The notes under the pieces are model-generated. The model saw only the letters and a list, made by a program, of their open reading frames with translations. It made no database searches and was not told the DNA's origin. The position numbers and the translations under genes are program-made. Positions 1 to 5,494 of a stretch of 8,445 nucleotides of DNA are shown here, piece by piece. Within the stretch, counting starts at the first letter, position 1, and each line of letters opens with the position of its first letter. Source of the stretch: Phycisphaeraceae bacterium (GTDB lineage: Bacteria > Planctomycetota > Phycisphaerae > Phycisphaerales > Phycisphaeraceae); assembly GCA_003551485.1 (NCBI GenBank), contig PUMS01000441.1, forward strand, positions 1-8,445. The letters run 5' to 3'.

Positions 1-214
1 CCTCGCCCCCCTCGCCCCCCCCGCCCCCCCCGCCGTCGCCGCCCCCGCCAGCGCCGCGCGCCGGGATGGTGAGGGGCCGGGCCATGGGCGAACCCTCATC
101 GGCGCGGAGGATGCGGTCATCGACGGGCAACTCGAGGCCGAGCCCATCGAGGTAGTTGCGAAAGTCCTCGAGGGTTTTGAGATGTCCGATCCGGGTGTAG
201 CTGGCGGGCGGCAT
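1..214 (-). CDS. NADH:flavin oxidoreductase (old yellow enzyme-like), N-terminal fragment
   Basis: The minus-strand frame starts at ATG 214 and stays open to the window edge, giving 71 complete codons; the rest lies outside. It opens MPPASYTRIGHLKTLEDF, continues through a segment ending in LELPVDDRIL, and then reads SPMARPLTI. This resembles the lead-in seen before the FMN-binding barrel in old-yellow-enzyme-like NADH:flavin oxidoreductases of planctomycetes and related phyla. That match is from memory, and the barrel and its flavin and catalytic residues are not visible, so the family call is tentative. Such enzymes usually reduce activated double bonds with NAD(P)H. The start is backed by a GGAG ribosome site (221-224) six bases upstream and by a TATAAT box at 259-264. 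After PLTI the protein turns into a run of Gly with a few Asp and Glu, where relatives would be expected to enter the barrel. This is either an in-frame low-complexity insertion or a sign of erosion. Transcribed divergently from hpnC. Confidence 0.6.
   Translation of the reverse strand, partial: MPPASYTRIGHLKTLEDFRNYLDGLGLELPVDDRILRADEGSPMARPLTIPARGAGGGGDGGGGGGGEGGE
4..46 (-). repeat. G-run low-complexity tract inside the flavin oxidoreductase gene
   Basis: On the coding (minus) strand this stretch carries G-runs of five to eight bases at 42-46, 24-31, 15-22 and 6-11. They encode almost only Gly, with single Asp and Glu residues. The runs could form a G-quadruplex and are prone to slippage; a change of one or two bases would shift the reading frame. 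The tract reaches the window edge, so its full extent is unknown. Confidence 0.7.
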
Positions 215-258
215 GGAAGGCTCCGGTGCGTGACGGTGGCGATTGTGGGCAAACGGGG

Positions 259-264
259 ATTATA
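259..264 (-). promoter_or_regulatory. -10 box of a promoter for the flavin oxidoreductase gene
   Basis: A perfect TATAAT lies on the minus strand in a short A/T-rich island that stands out from the GC-rich surroundings. It would start transcription near 252 and give a leader of roughly 38 bases with a GGAG ribosome site before ATG 214. No clear -35 hexamer is seen at 16-18 bases, so the promoter may be weak, use an activator or depend on a different sigma factor. Confidence 0.45.
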
Positions 265-424
265 GAAAACCTGGGGTCGGCGGTGCCCACCGGCCGGAGG
301 CCCTGTCGGGCCATGGCGGTGTCTTTATCCGAATCTGCGCCGGCCACGGGCGCACCGGGTCCGGGGCCAGCGGCGACCCCGTGACATTGCACGCCCGCCG
401 CGCGCGTTGGACCACGGCAGCGGC

Positions 425-629
425 CCAGGGCAAACGCATGAAGGCGAGGGTGGCATGGTCAGTGGGCTTCCGGGGGTCTTCGCCCGTTGGCCATGTACCG
501 GGCGCGGGATGCCGGGCGGTTTTCGTGGCCCGGGAGCGTCTCCCATGGCCATCGGCTTGCGGACGCCCCCGGAACCCCCGGAGGGGCCGCTGACCATGCC
601 ACCCTCTGTGCTACATGCGTTCGTCCTCG
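425..629 (+). repeat. Large imperfect inverted repeat; candidate structured RNA or palindromic element
   Basis: The core is a perfect 17-base inverted repeat: GAGGGTGGCATGGTCAG at 446-462 and its exact reverse complement at 590-606. Outward, 425-440 pairs with 614-629 (13 Watson-Crick pairs and one G-U in 16 positions) across a small internal loop. Inward, 463-477 pairs with 574-589 with one small internal loop. An asymmetric bubble (478-487 against 552-573) follows, then TGGCCATG 488-495 pairs with 544-551, and the apex holds a further hairpin (512-517 with 528-533). About 50 pairs result. Several non-Watson-Crick pairs are G-U if the plus strand is the RNA (T463/G589, T468/G583, G430/T624) but would be A-C on the other strand, which favours plus-strand transcription. 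The result could be a free-standing RNA of about 200 bases, a structured leader of hpnC, or the remains of a palindromic mobile element. The repeat itself is directly visible; its role is inference. Confidence 0.8.
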
Positions 630-638
630 TGGGTGGCA

Positions 639-659
639 GCCGCCCTGCCCGGGGGCGGC
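639..659 (+). other. GC-rich hairpin just upstream of hpnC
   Basis: GCCGCCC (639-645) and GGGCGGC (653-659) are exact reverse complements around a 7-base loop. The hairpin lies 10 to 30 bases before the candidate hpnC starts (669, 672, 690). No T-run follows, so it is not a classical terminator. It could end the upstream structured transcript or affect ribosome access to hpnC. Function unknown. Confidence 0.4.
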
Positions 660-689
660 CGAAGCGGTATGATGAGCCGCTGGAGCGCC

Positions 690-1712
690 ATGGGATCGGC
701 TATTCTCGACCAATTGGACACTTACGGCCCCGACCGCTGCGAGGCCCTCAGCTACGAGGATGCCGCGGCCTACACCCGCCGTCTGGCCCGGTCGCACTAC
801 GAGAACTTCACCGTGGTGAGTTGGCTGCTGCCGCGCCATCTGCGCGATGACTTCCGCCACGTCTACAGCTTCTGCCGCTGGGCCGATGACCTGGGCGATG
901 AGACCGGCGACCCGCAGCGCAGCCTGCAACTGCTCGCCTGGTGGCGCCGGGAGCTGGATGCCTGCTACGAGGACTGCCCGCGCCACCCAGTGTTCGTGGC
1001 CCTGAACCGCACCATCCACCGGCACGACATCCCGCGCGAGCCGTTCGACCTGCTCATCGATGCCTTCGAGCAGGACCAGCGCATCCGCCGCTACGACACG
1101 TGGGAGCAGGTGCTCGATTATTGCCGCCGCAGCGCCGATCCCGTGGGCCGCCTGGTGCTCTACCTGTGCGGCTACCGCGATGAGCAGCGTCAGCAACTTG
1201 CCGATGCCACCTGCACCGCACTGCAACTGGCCAACTTCTGGCAGGATGTCCGGCGCGACATCCTCGAGCGCGACCGAGTCTACATCCCCCGCGATGTGGC
1301 CTCGGCCCACGGGCTGGACCTGTCGGTCATGGTCGAGGCGGTGGGTCTCTCGGCGTCGAACGATCCATCCTGCAAAGCCTGTGGCACGGGGCGCGGATTG
1401 CCCCTGGCGGGAATGCGGGCCATCAGACCGGCTTTCCGCAGCACGATGCGCGAGCTGGTGGACCGCACGCAGGGGCTCTTCACCCGCGGCCGGGAGTTGT
1501 GGCCGCTGGTCGAGCCGGCGGTGCGGACCGACATCAAGCTGTTCACCCTCGGGGGCGAGGCGATCCTCAGGCGAATCCGCCGCCAGGATTACGACACGCT
1601 TGAGCGGCGCCCCACCCTGGGGCGGCTGGCCCGCATCGGGCTGATGCTGCGGGCACTGTTGGGTAAACTACGGGCTGGTTCCCATCGGTCGCGAGGGCCC
1701 GCCACGGCATGA
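690..1712 (+). CDS. hpnC: HpnC, hydroxysqualene synthase (squalene/phytoene synthase family)
   Basis: HpnC converts presqualene diphosphate to hydroxysqualene, the second step of the bacterial HpnCDE route to squalene. Counting from ATG 690 (340 residues), the HYENFTVVSWLLPRHLR segment near residues 36-52 is the family's characteristic opening. The first Asp-rich motif DDLGDE is at 66-71, and the second is FWQDVRRD with D186 and D190. These bind the diphosphate through Mg2+. The ATG at 690 is chosen because the conserved part begins close by and GGAG (682-685) precedes it by 4 bases. ATG 669 and 672 are alternatives. ATG 615 is unlikely because it would translate the inverted repeat and the hairpin. 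Odd: after the helix around residue 215 there is an extra segment of about 20-25 residues containing SCKACG (C228, C231), which I do not recall from relatives. The stop overlaps the hpnD start by 4 bases (ATGA), implying coupled translation. Confidence 0.9.
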   Translation: MGSAILDQLDTYGPDRCEALSYEDAAAYTRRLARSHYENFTVVSWLLPRHLRDDFRHVYSFCRWADDLGDETGDPQRSLQLLAWWRRELDACYEDCPRHPVFVALNRTIHRHDIPREPFDLLIDAFEQDQRIRRYDTWEQVLDYCRRSADPVGRLVLYLCGYRDEQRQQLADATCTALQLANFWQDVRRDILERDRVYIPRDVASAHGLDLSVMVEAVGLSASNDPSCKACGTGRGLPLAGMRAIRPAFRSTMRELVDRTQGLFTRGRELWPLVEPAVRTDIKLFTLGGEAILRRIRRQDYDTLERRPTLGRLARIGLMLRALLGKLRAGSHRSRGPATA

Positions 1713-2782
1713 GCACATCGACGGCGACGATCACTTACCCGCGCCCCCGCGAAGGGGTGTCGCTTGAGGCCTCAGCCGAGCTGTGCCGTCGCATCGCCCG
1801 GCGCCACGGGCGAAACTTCTATTACGGCATGATGCTCACCCCCGGCGCCAAGCGCGCGGCGATGTACGCCGTCTACGCCTGGATGCGCGCGGTCGATGAC
1901 CTGGCCGATGGCGCACCCGGCGGTGCGGGGGGTGTGAGGGCTGCCGGGGGTGCCCGCGGTGCCGGGGGTAGTCCCGACACAAGCGACGGTGAGGGGGATG
2001 GCGAGGGGCAGGTGCCAAGGGCGGCGGGGGCGGGGTACCGCGCTGCCGTACGCAACCGACGGGTGTTGAGCCTGGAGACCTTCCGCCGCCACACCGCGCA
2101 GGCCCTCGACCCCCACGCGCCACTGCCACCGTCGGCCGAGGGCATCGACCCGCGGCTGTGGCCGGCGGTGCGCGATGCGCTGCTGCGATACGAGGTGCCG
2201 GGTGAGTACCTGTTCGACATGATCGACGGGCAGATGCTCGACCAGCGCTGTCGCCGCTACGAAAGCTTCGAGCAGCTCTACGACTACTGCTACAAGGTCG
2301 CCGGGACGGTCGGGCTGGTCTGCATCACCATCTGGGGCTACCAGGGCGGGGCGCATACGCGGGCGCTGGCCGAGAAGCGGGGCGTGGCACTTCAGTTGAC
2401 CAACGTGCTGCGTGACCTTGTGGAGGATGCGCGGCGGGACCGGGTCTACCTTCCCGCCGATGAGCTTGCCGACTTCGGCTACGACCCCGAGACCTTCCGC
2501 GCGGCGATGCTCAGCGGTGAGGCCGATGAGCGTTTCGACCGGCTGATGGCCTACCAGCTCGAGCGTGCCCGCGGCTATTACGATGCCTCGGCGGCCCTGG
2601 AGGATGCCATCGAACCGGGCTGCCGGCCCACCTGCTGGGCGATGATGCGAATCTACCGCCGCCTGCTCGAAAAGATTGCCGCCCGCCCCCGCCGCGTGCT
2701 GAACCAGCGGGTGACGCTGGGTTGCTTTCAGAAGCTCACGATCGCCGTGCGGGCATCGTGGCAGCGCGGGGTGAGCCGGTGA
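1709..2782 (+). CDS. hpnD: HpnD, presqualene diphosphate synthase
   Basis: HpnD condenses two farnesyl diphosphates head to head into presqualene diphosphate, the first step of the pathway. The 357-residue product has the family signature NFYYGMMLTPGAKRAAMYAVYAW (residues 36-58) followed by the first Asp-rich motif DDLAD (D63, D64, D67). The second motif is NVLRDLVEDARRDRVYLP (from N232, with D236 and D240). Both metal-binding sites are intact, so activity is expected. Directly after DDLADG comes a Gly/Ala/Asp-rich segment (about residues 69-109) with no counterpart in the families I know; the next recognisable helix resumes near GYRAAV. This lengthens the protein beyond the usual 280-310 residues. 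Start ATG 1709 overlaps the hpnC stop (ATGA), and the stop overlaps a GTG that probably starts hpnE (GTGA). The three genes therefore read as one translationally coupled operon. Confidence 0.92.
   Translation: MSTSTATITYPRPREGVSLEASAELCRRIARRHGRNFYYGMMLTPGAKRAAMYAVYAWMRAVDDLADGAPGGAGGVRAAGGARGAGGSPDTSDGEGDGEGQVPRAAGAGYRAAVRNRRVLSLETFRRHTAQALDPHAPLPPSAEGIDPRLWPAVRDALLRYEVPGEYLFDMIDGQMLDQRCRRYESFEQLYDYCYKVAGTVGLVCITIWGYQGGAHTRALAEKRGVALQLTNVLRDLVEDARRDRVYLPADELADFGYDPETFRAAMLSGEADERFDRLMAYQLERARGYYDASAALEDAIEPGCRPTCWAMMRIYRRLLEKIAARPRRVLNQRVTLGCFQKLTIAVRASWQRGVSR
1913..2035 (+). repeat. In-frame Gly/Ala-rich low-complexity insertion in hpnD
   Basis: This segment codes for about 41 residues made mainly of Gly, Ala, Asp and Glu and lies immediately after the first catalytic Asp motif. 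The coding strand has G-runs at 1927-1932, 1938-1940, 1946-1950, 1964-1968, 1993-1997, 2005-2008, 2019-2021, 2026-2030 and 2032-2035. Some neighbouring runs have quadruplex-compatible spacing, but loops of 10-13 bases interrupt the series. The length keeps the frame, so it is tolerated as a loop rather than a frameshift. Confidence 0.65.
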
Positions 2783-4473
2783 ACACCAGCGGCCGCCACG
2801 GCATTCAGCCTGCCTGTCAAACGTCCGACGCGGCTTCTGACTCCCCTCTCCCTCCGGGAGAGGGGCTTGGGGGGGAGGGCTCTTCCCCCCCTCTCCCCCC
2901 GGGAGAGGGGCCGAGGGTGAGGGCAAGTTCGGACGGGCCTGGCGCACCTCCCCTCACCCCAGCCCTCTCCCAGAGGGAGAGGGAGCCGGTCCTCTCCCGC
3001 CCCCGGAAGGGGGAGAGGGAGCTGGACGTTCAGACCAGAGCGAGTCGGGCATTCCAGCCTGATGGCGAGCAGGTGATCGTGCTCGGCGGCGGCCTCGCGG
3101 GCATCGCCGCGGCGATGCGGCTGGCTGGGGCGGGCATTCCCACCACGCTCATCGAGACGCGCAAACGACTCGGCGGCCGGGCCACCAGCTTCATCGATCC
3201 GCTCAGCGGCGAGGTGCTGGACAACTGCCAGCACGTGCTGATGCGCTGCTGCACCAACCTGCTGGACCTCTACCAGCGCCTCGGCGTGGCCGGCCTGATC
3301 CGCTGGCATCGTCGGCTCCACTTCATCGACCCCGCCGGTCGTGTGGACGTGCTCGAAGCCGGCGACCTGCCGGCGCCGCTGCACCTGCTCCGCCGCGTGA
3401 TGGGCTTCGCCTCGCTCACACCGGCTCAGAAGCTCGAGCTCGGCCGCGGCATGTGGCAGGTGCTGCGTACCGGCCGTGCCGGCCGCAGCGCGGTCCACGA
3501 CCGCAGCTTCGCGCAGTGGCTGACCGATGCCGGCCAGAGCCGGGGGCTGATCGACCGCTTCTGGGGCACGGTCATCATCAGCGCCCTCAACGAGACGCCC
3601 GACCGCTGCGCGGCCGACTATGCGTTGCAGGTCTTCCAGGATGGCTTTCTGGGCCACCCCCATGCCTGGGAAGTGGGCCTGCCGCAGGTGCCGCTGGTGC
3701 GGCTCTACGACCCGGCGGTCGAGGCCATCGAGCGGGCGGGCGGCACGGTGATGCTTTCGACCAGCATCGAAGGGCTTGAATCGCGGGATGGGCGGATCAC
3801 CGGCGTGCGTATCGACGGCGGGCGGACGCTCAGCGCCGCCGCGGTGCTCAGCGGGTTGCCCTTCGACCGCCTGCGGCGGGTGTGCGATGCAGCGCTGATC
3901 GAGGCCGACCGGCGGCTTGGCGGCCTGGACCGCATCGAGGTCAGCCCGATCATCGGCGTGCACCTGTGGTTCGACCGGCCCGTGGTGGACCTGCCGATGG
4001 TGGCCCTGCTGGACAGCCCGCTGCACTGGTTGTTTGTCAAGGCGGATGGTGAGCAGGGCCAGCACGTGCATGGCGTCATCAGCGCTGCGCGTGACCTGGT
4101 CGGCCAGTCCAGCGGGGCCATCACCGACCTGGTGGTCGGCGAGATCGCCCGGCGATTGCCGGCGGCGCGGCAGGCGGAGTTGCTGCGCAGCCTGGTGGTG
4201 AAGGAGAAGCGTGCCACCTTCTCGATCGCGCCGGGTGTCGATGCGCTGCGCCCCGGCCCGCGCGGCCCGGTGAAGAACCTGTACCTCGCCGGCGACTGGT
4301 GCCGCAGCGGCTGGCCGGCGACGATGGAGGGCGCCGTTCGCAGCGGCTACCTCGCCGCCGCGGCCCTCATGGCCGATCGGGCCGGTGGGCACACGCCTAT
4401 GGCGGCGGGCATGAACGGCCTGGTGCCCGACCTGCCCGCCGCGCCGCTCTATTGTTTGCTTGCGGGGTCGTGA
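2779..4473 (+). CDS. hpnE: HpnE, hydroxysqualene dehydroxylase (FAD-dependent amine oxidase family)
   Basis: HpnE reduces hydroxysqualene to squalene, the final step. From GTG 2779 the product is 564 residues. The FAD-binding motif VIVLGGGLAGIAAAM starts at residue 99 and is followed by LIETRKRLGGRATSF. DNCQHVLMRCCTNLLDLY is a segment typical of HpnE, and the C-terminal FAD motif NLYLAGDWCRSGWPATMEGA is present. GTG 2779 is preferred because it overlaps the hpnD stop as GTGA, matching the hpnC-hpnD junction, and GGGGTGAG lies just upstream (2768-2775). With it, residues about 21-81 are translated from four palindromic repeats and have no counterpart in ordinary HpnE. The alternative is GTG 3073, directly at the FAD motif, giving 466 residues, close to the family norm, but leaving 290 untranslated bases and only a weak ribosome site. 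Either way the catalytic body is complete. The 15-20 residues at the very C-terminus look unconserved. Confidence 0.9.
   Translation: MNTSGRHGIQPACQTSDAASDSPLPPGEGLGGEGSSPPLPPGEGPRVRASSDGPGAPPLTPALSQREREPVLSRPRKGERELDVQTRASRAFQPDGEQVIVLGGGLAGIAAAMRLAGAGIPTTLIETRKRLGGRATSFIDPLSGEVLDNCQHVLMRCCTNLLDLYQRLGVAGLIRWHRRLHFIDPAGRVDVLEAGDLPAPLHLLRRVMGFASLTPAQKLELGRGMWQVLRTGRAGRSAVHDRSFAQWLTDAGQSRGLIDRFWGTVIISALNETPDRCAADYALQVFQDGFLGHPHAWEVGLPQVPLVRLYDPAVEAIERAGGTVMLSTSIEGLESRDGRITGVRIDGGRTLSAAAVLSGLPFDRLRRVCDAALIEADRRLGGLDRIEVSPIIGVHLWFDRPVVDLPMVALLDSPLHWLFVKADGEQGQHVHGVISAARDLVGQSSGAITDLVVGEIARRLPAARQAELLRSLVVKEKRATFSIAPGVDALRPGPRGPVKNLYLAGDWCRSGWPATMEGAVRSGYLAAAALMADRAGGHTPMAAGMNGLVPDLPAAPLYCLLAGS
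2843..3018. repeat. Cluster of four GC-rich palindromic repeats (REP-like) at the 5' end of hpnE
   Basis: Four near-identical hairpins follow each other. The first is CCCCTCTCCC/GGGAGAGGGG with a 3-base loop (2843-2865); the second has the same arms with loop CCC (2888-2910). The third is CCCTCTCCC/GGGAGAGGG with loop AGA (2963-2983). The fourth uses CCTCT and CCCCC arms around loop GGAA (2991-3018). Flanking pieces such as CGAGGGTGAGGG (2912-2923) and CCCCTCACCCC (2950-2960) are in inverted orientation, so copies 1-2 face copy 3. This is the well-known dispersed palindrome that translates as LPPGEG or LTPALSQRERE in many G+C-rich genomes. Elsewhere it is normally intergenic; here the frame stays open through all four copies. 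It may also act on the operon mRNA as a stability or attenuation element. Confidence 0.85.
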
Positions 4474-4475
4474 TC

Positions 4476-4494
4476 GCGATGCTTCCCGCATCGC
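4476..4494 (+). other. Hairpin between hpnE and tadA
   Basis: GCGATGC (4476-4482) and GCATCGC (4488-4494) are exact reverse complements with loop TTCCC, starting 3 bases after the hpnE stop. No T-run follows. It may be a weak or factor-assisted terminator or an mRNA 3'-end stabiliser that separates the squalene operon from tadA. Not a canonical intrinsic terminator. Confidence 0.4.
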
Positions 4495-4525
4495 CCGCTG
4501 CGGCTACGCCCGTTGCCTGCGAACC

Positions 4526-5068
4526 ATGCCCATGCAGACCGCCGAGTTGACCGAGACCGACCTGGCCATGATGCGCTGTGCCCTGGAACTGGCCGAGCAG
4601 GCCGGTGCCATGGGCGAGGTGCCCGTGGGCGCTGTGGTCTACCGGGGGTGGCAGGGGGGGCAGGGCGGGCGGATTCTGGGCCAGGGCCACAACCTGCGCG
4701 AGACCCGTGCCGACCCCACCGCCCACGCCGAGATCATCGCCATCCGCGCCGCGGCCGAAGCGCTTGGCACCTGGCGGTTGGATGATTGCTCGATCGCGGT
4801 GACACTCGAGCCCTGCCCGATGTGCGCCGGGGCACTGGTCAACGCCCGCATGGGCCGGCTGATCTACGGCTGCACCGACCTGAAGATGGGCTGCGTACAC
4901 ACCCTGGCCACCCTCTGCACCGACGAGCGGTTCAACCACCGCCTGACCGTCATCGGCCAGGTCATGGCCGACCCCTGCGCCCGCCTGCTCGGCGACTTCT
5001 TCCAGGCCCGCCGTGGTCTCGATCGTCCGGCAAAGCCCCGTCCCGACCGTGGGCCCCAATCCATATGA
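4526..5068 (+). CDS. tadA: TadA, tRNA-specific adenosine deaminase
   Basis: TadA deaminates the wobble adenosine (A34) of tRNA-Arg(ACG) to inosine. From ATG 4526 (180 residues) the cytidine-deaminase-fold motifs are complete: PTAHAEIIAIR with zinc ligand H67 and proton-shuttle E69, and EPCPMCAGALV with zinc ligands C97 and C100. The N-terminal helix and MGEVPVGAVV are typical, and LLGDFFQARR is the usual C-terminal helix. The start is uncertain: ATG 4532 is equally possible and TTG 4460 would overlap hpnE. None has a strong ribosome site; ATG 4526 best matches the family length. Odd: the loop after VGAVV carries extra Gly/Gln residues (YRGWQGGQGGRI, residues 39-50) where relatives usually have a shorter turn, and its coding strand forms a G-quadruplex motif. 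The gene follows hpnE by 52 bases on the same strand and could be read through, but its function is unrelated. Confidence 0.93.
   Translation: MPMQTAELTETDLAMMRCALELAEQAGAMGEVPVGAVVYRGWQGGQGGRILGQGHNLRETRADPTAHAEIIAIRAAAEALGTWRLDDCSIAVTLEPCPMCAGALVNARMGRLIYGCTDLKMGCVHTLATLCTDERFNHRLTVIGQVMADPCARLLGDFFQARRGLDRPAKPRPDRGPQSI
4644..4669 (+). other. G-quadruplex motif within tadA coding strand
   Basis: Four G-runs (4644-4648, 4654-4660, 4663-4665, 4667-4669) are separated by loops of 5, 2 and 1 bases, which fits the canonical G3+N1-7 pattern. The run is on the coding strand and so would be present in the mRNA. It encodes the Gly-rich extra loop of TadA. The motif is visible; whether it folds or matters is unknown. 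Confidence 0.6.
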
Positions 5069-5105
5069 CATTCATGCGCTCTCGGGTCTTCATCGGCCTG
5101 AACGA

Positions 5106-5124
5106 GCGGGCTTTACAGCCCCGC
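5106..5124 (+). terminator. Possible weak terminator hairpin after tadA
   Basis: Seven pairs with one bulged C and loop TTAC, 38 bases past the tadA stop. There is no T-run, so intrinsic termination would be poor; termination may depend on Rho. Placed by position more than by sequence. Confidence 0.3.
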
Positions 5125-5470
5125 CGCGATGGGTGAGGGCGTCAAAGGGAAAACGCACGCGGGCAGGACCATGGTCCGTTGGTTGCGTCTTCGACTTCCG
5201 GAGGCGTGCGGGGGATGAATCCCACGGCAGTCAGCCCCAAACCCGTGCAGCATGACCACCATGCGAGGGTTCCTTCACGGGAAGCGCCGTTGTGGAAGAG
5301 GTGGTTCGGGGGATGTGCCGCCTTGGTAAGAAACCTTACGGGCCGGGATGGCACAACATGGTGCATCGTATGGACAACATTATGGCCCTGGTCATCACGG
5401 CCGTGACCTGCCGTTGCGGGAACGGGGCGGCGGTGCATCGCCGGGCCAGGGCCGGCGAATCTGAGTGGGG

Positions 5471-5494
5471 ACCTTTCTGGACCCTTCCAGAGGT
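5471..5494. terminator. Possible bidirectional terminator hairpin downstream of pyrF
   Basis: TCTGGA (5476-5481) and TCCAGA (5486-5491) pair around loop CCCT. The stem is lengthened by ACC/GGT (5471-5473 with 5492-5494) across a 2-base TT bulge, making nine pairs. It lies about 70 bases past the pyrF stop in the gap between convergent genes, where a terminator for either strand is expected. No T-run follows on either side. Confidence 0.35.

Larger units (their letters stand above)
215..689. other. Divergent intergenic region upstream of hpnC, structured but without a gene
   Basis: About 475 bases separate the flavin oxidoreductase start from the likely hpnC start. Open frames here have no recognisable product and look like by-products of high G+C. 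The region holds the minus-strand TATAAT at 259-264, a small perfect hairpin (GGCCC, loop TGTC, GGGCC; 299-312), the large inverted repeat at 425-629 and a GC hairpin at 639-659. I found no convincing plus-strand -10/-35 pair for hpnC, so where the squalene operon starts transcription is unresolved. Confidence 0.6.

Noticed and set aside
615..689. Upstream ATG 615 as the hpnC start
   Set aside because: It lies inside the right arm of the inverted repeat, lacks a ribosome site and adds a non-conserved Gly/Ala-rich stretch.
459..1310. Long minus-strand open frame opposite hpnC
   Set aside because: Its protein shows no family motifs and lies antisense to a clear enzyme; long antisense frames are expected at this G+C.
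2722..2778. Start of hpnE at 2722 inside hpnD
   Set aside because: It would overlap hpnD by about 60 bases with no support; GTG 2779 has the GTGA overlap and a better ribosome site.
2843..3018. CRISPR array
   Set aside because: The repeats are palindromes with irregular spacing and mixed orientation, without unique spacers of equal length.
2728..4491. 587-codon minus-strand open frame opposite hpnE
   Set aside because: It shadows a well-supported FAD enzyme; the sequence is Arg/Ala/His-rich without motifs, and its C-terminal part is translated palindromic repeats.
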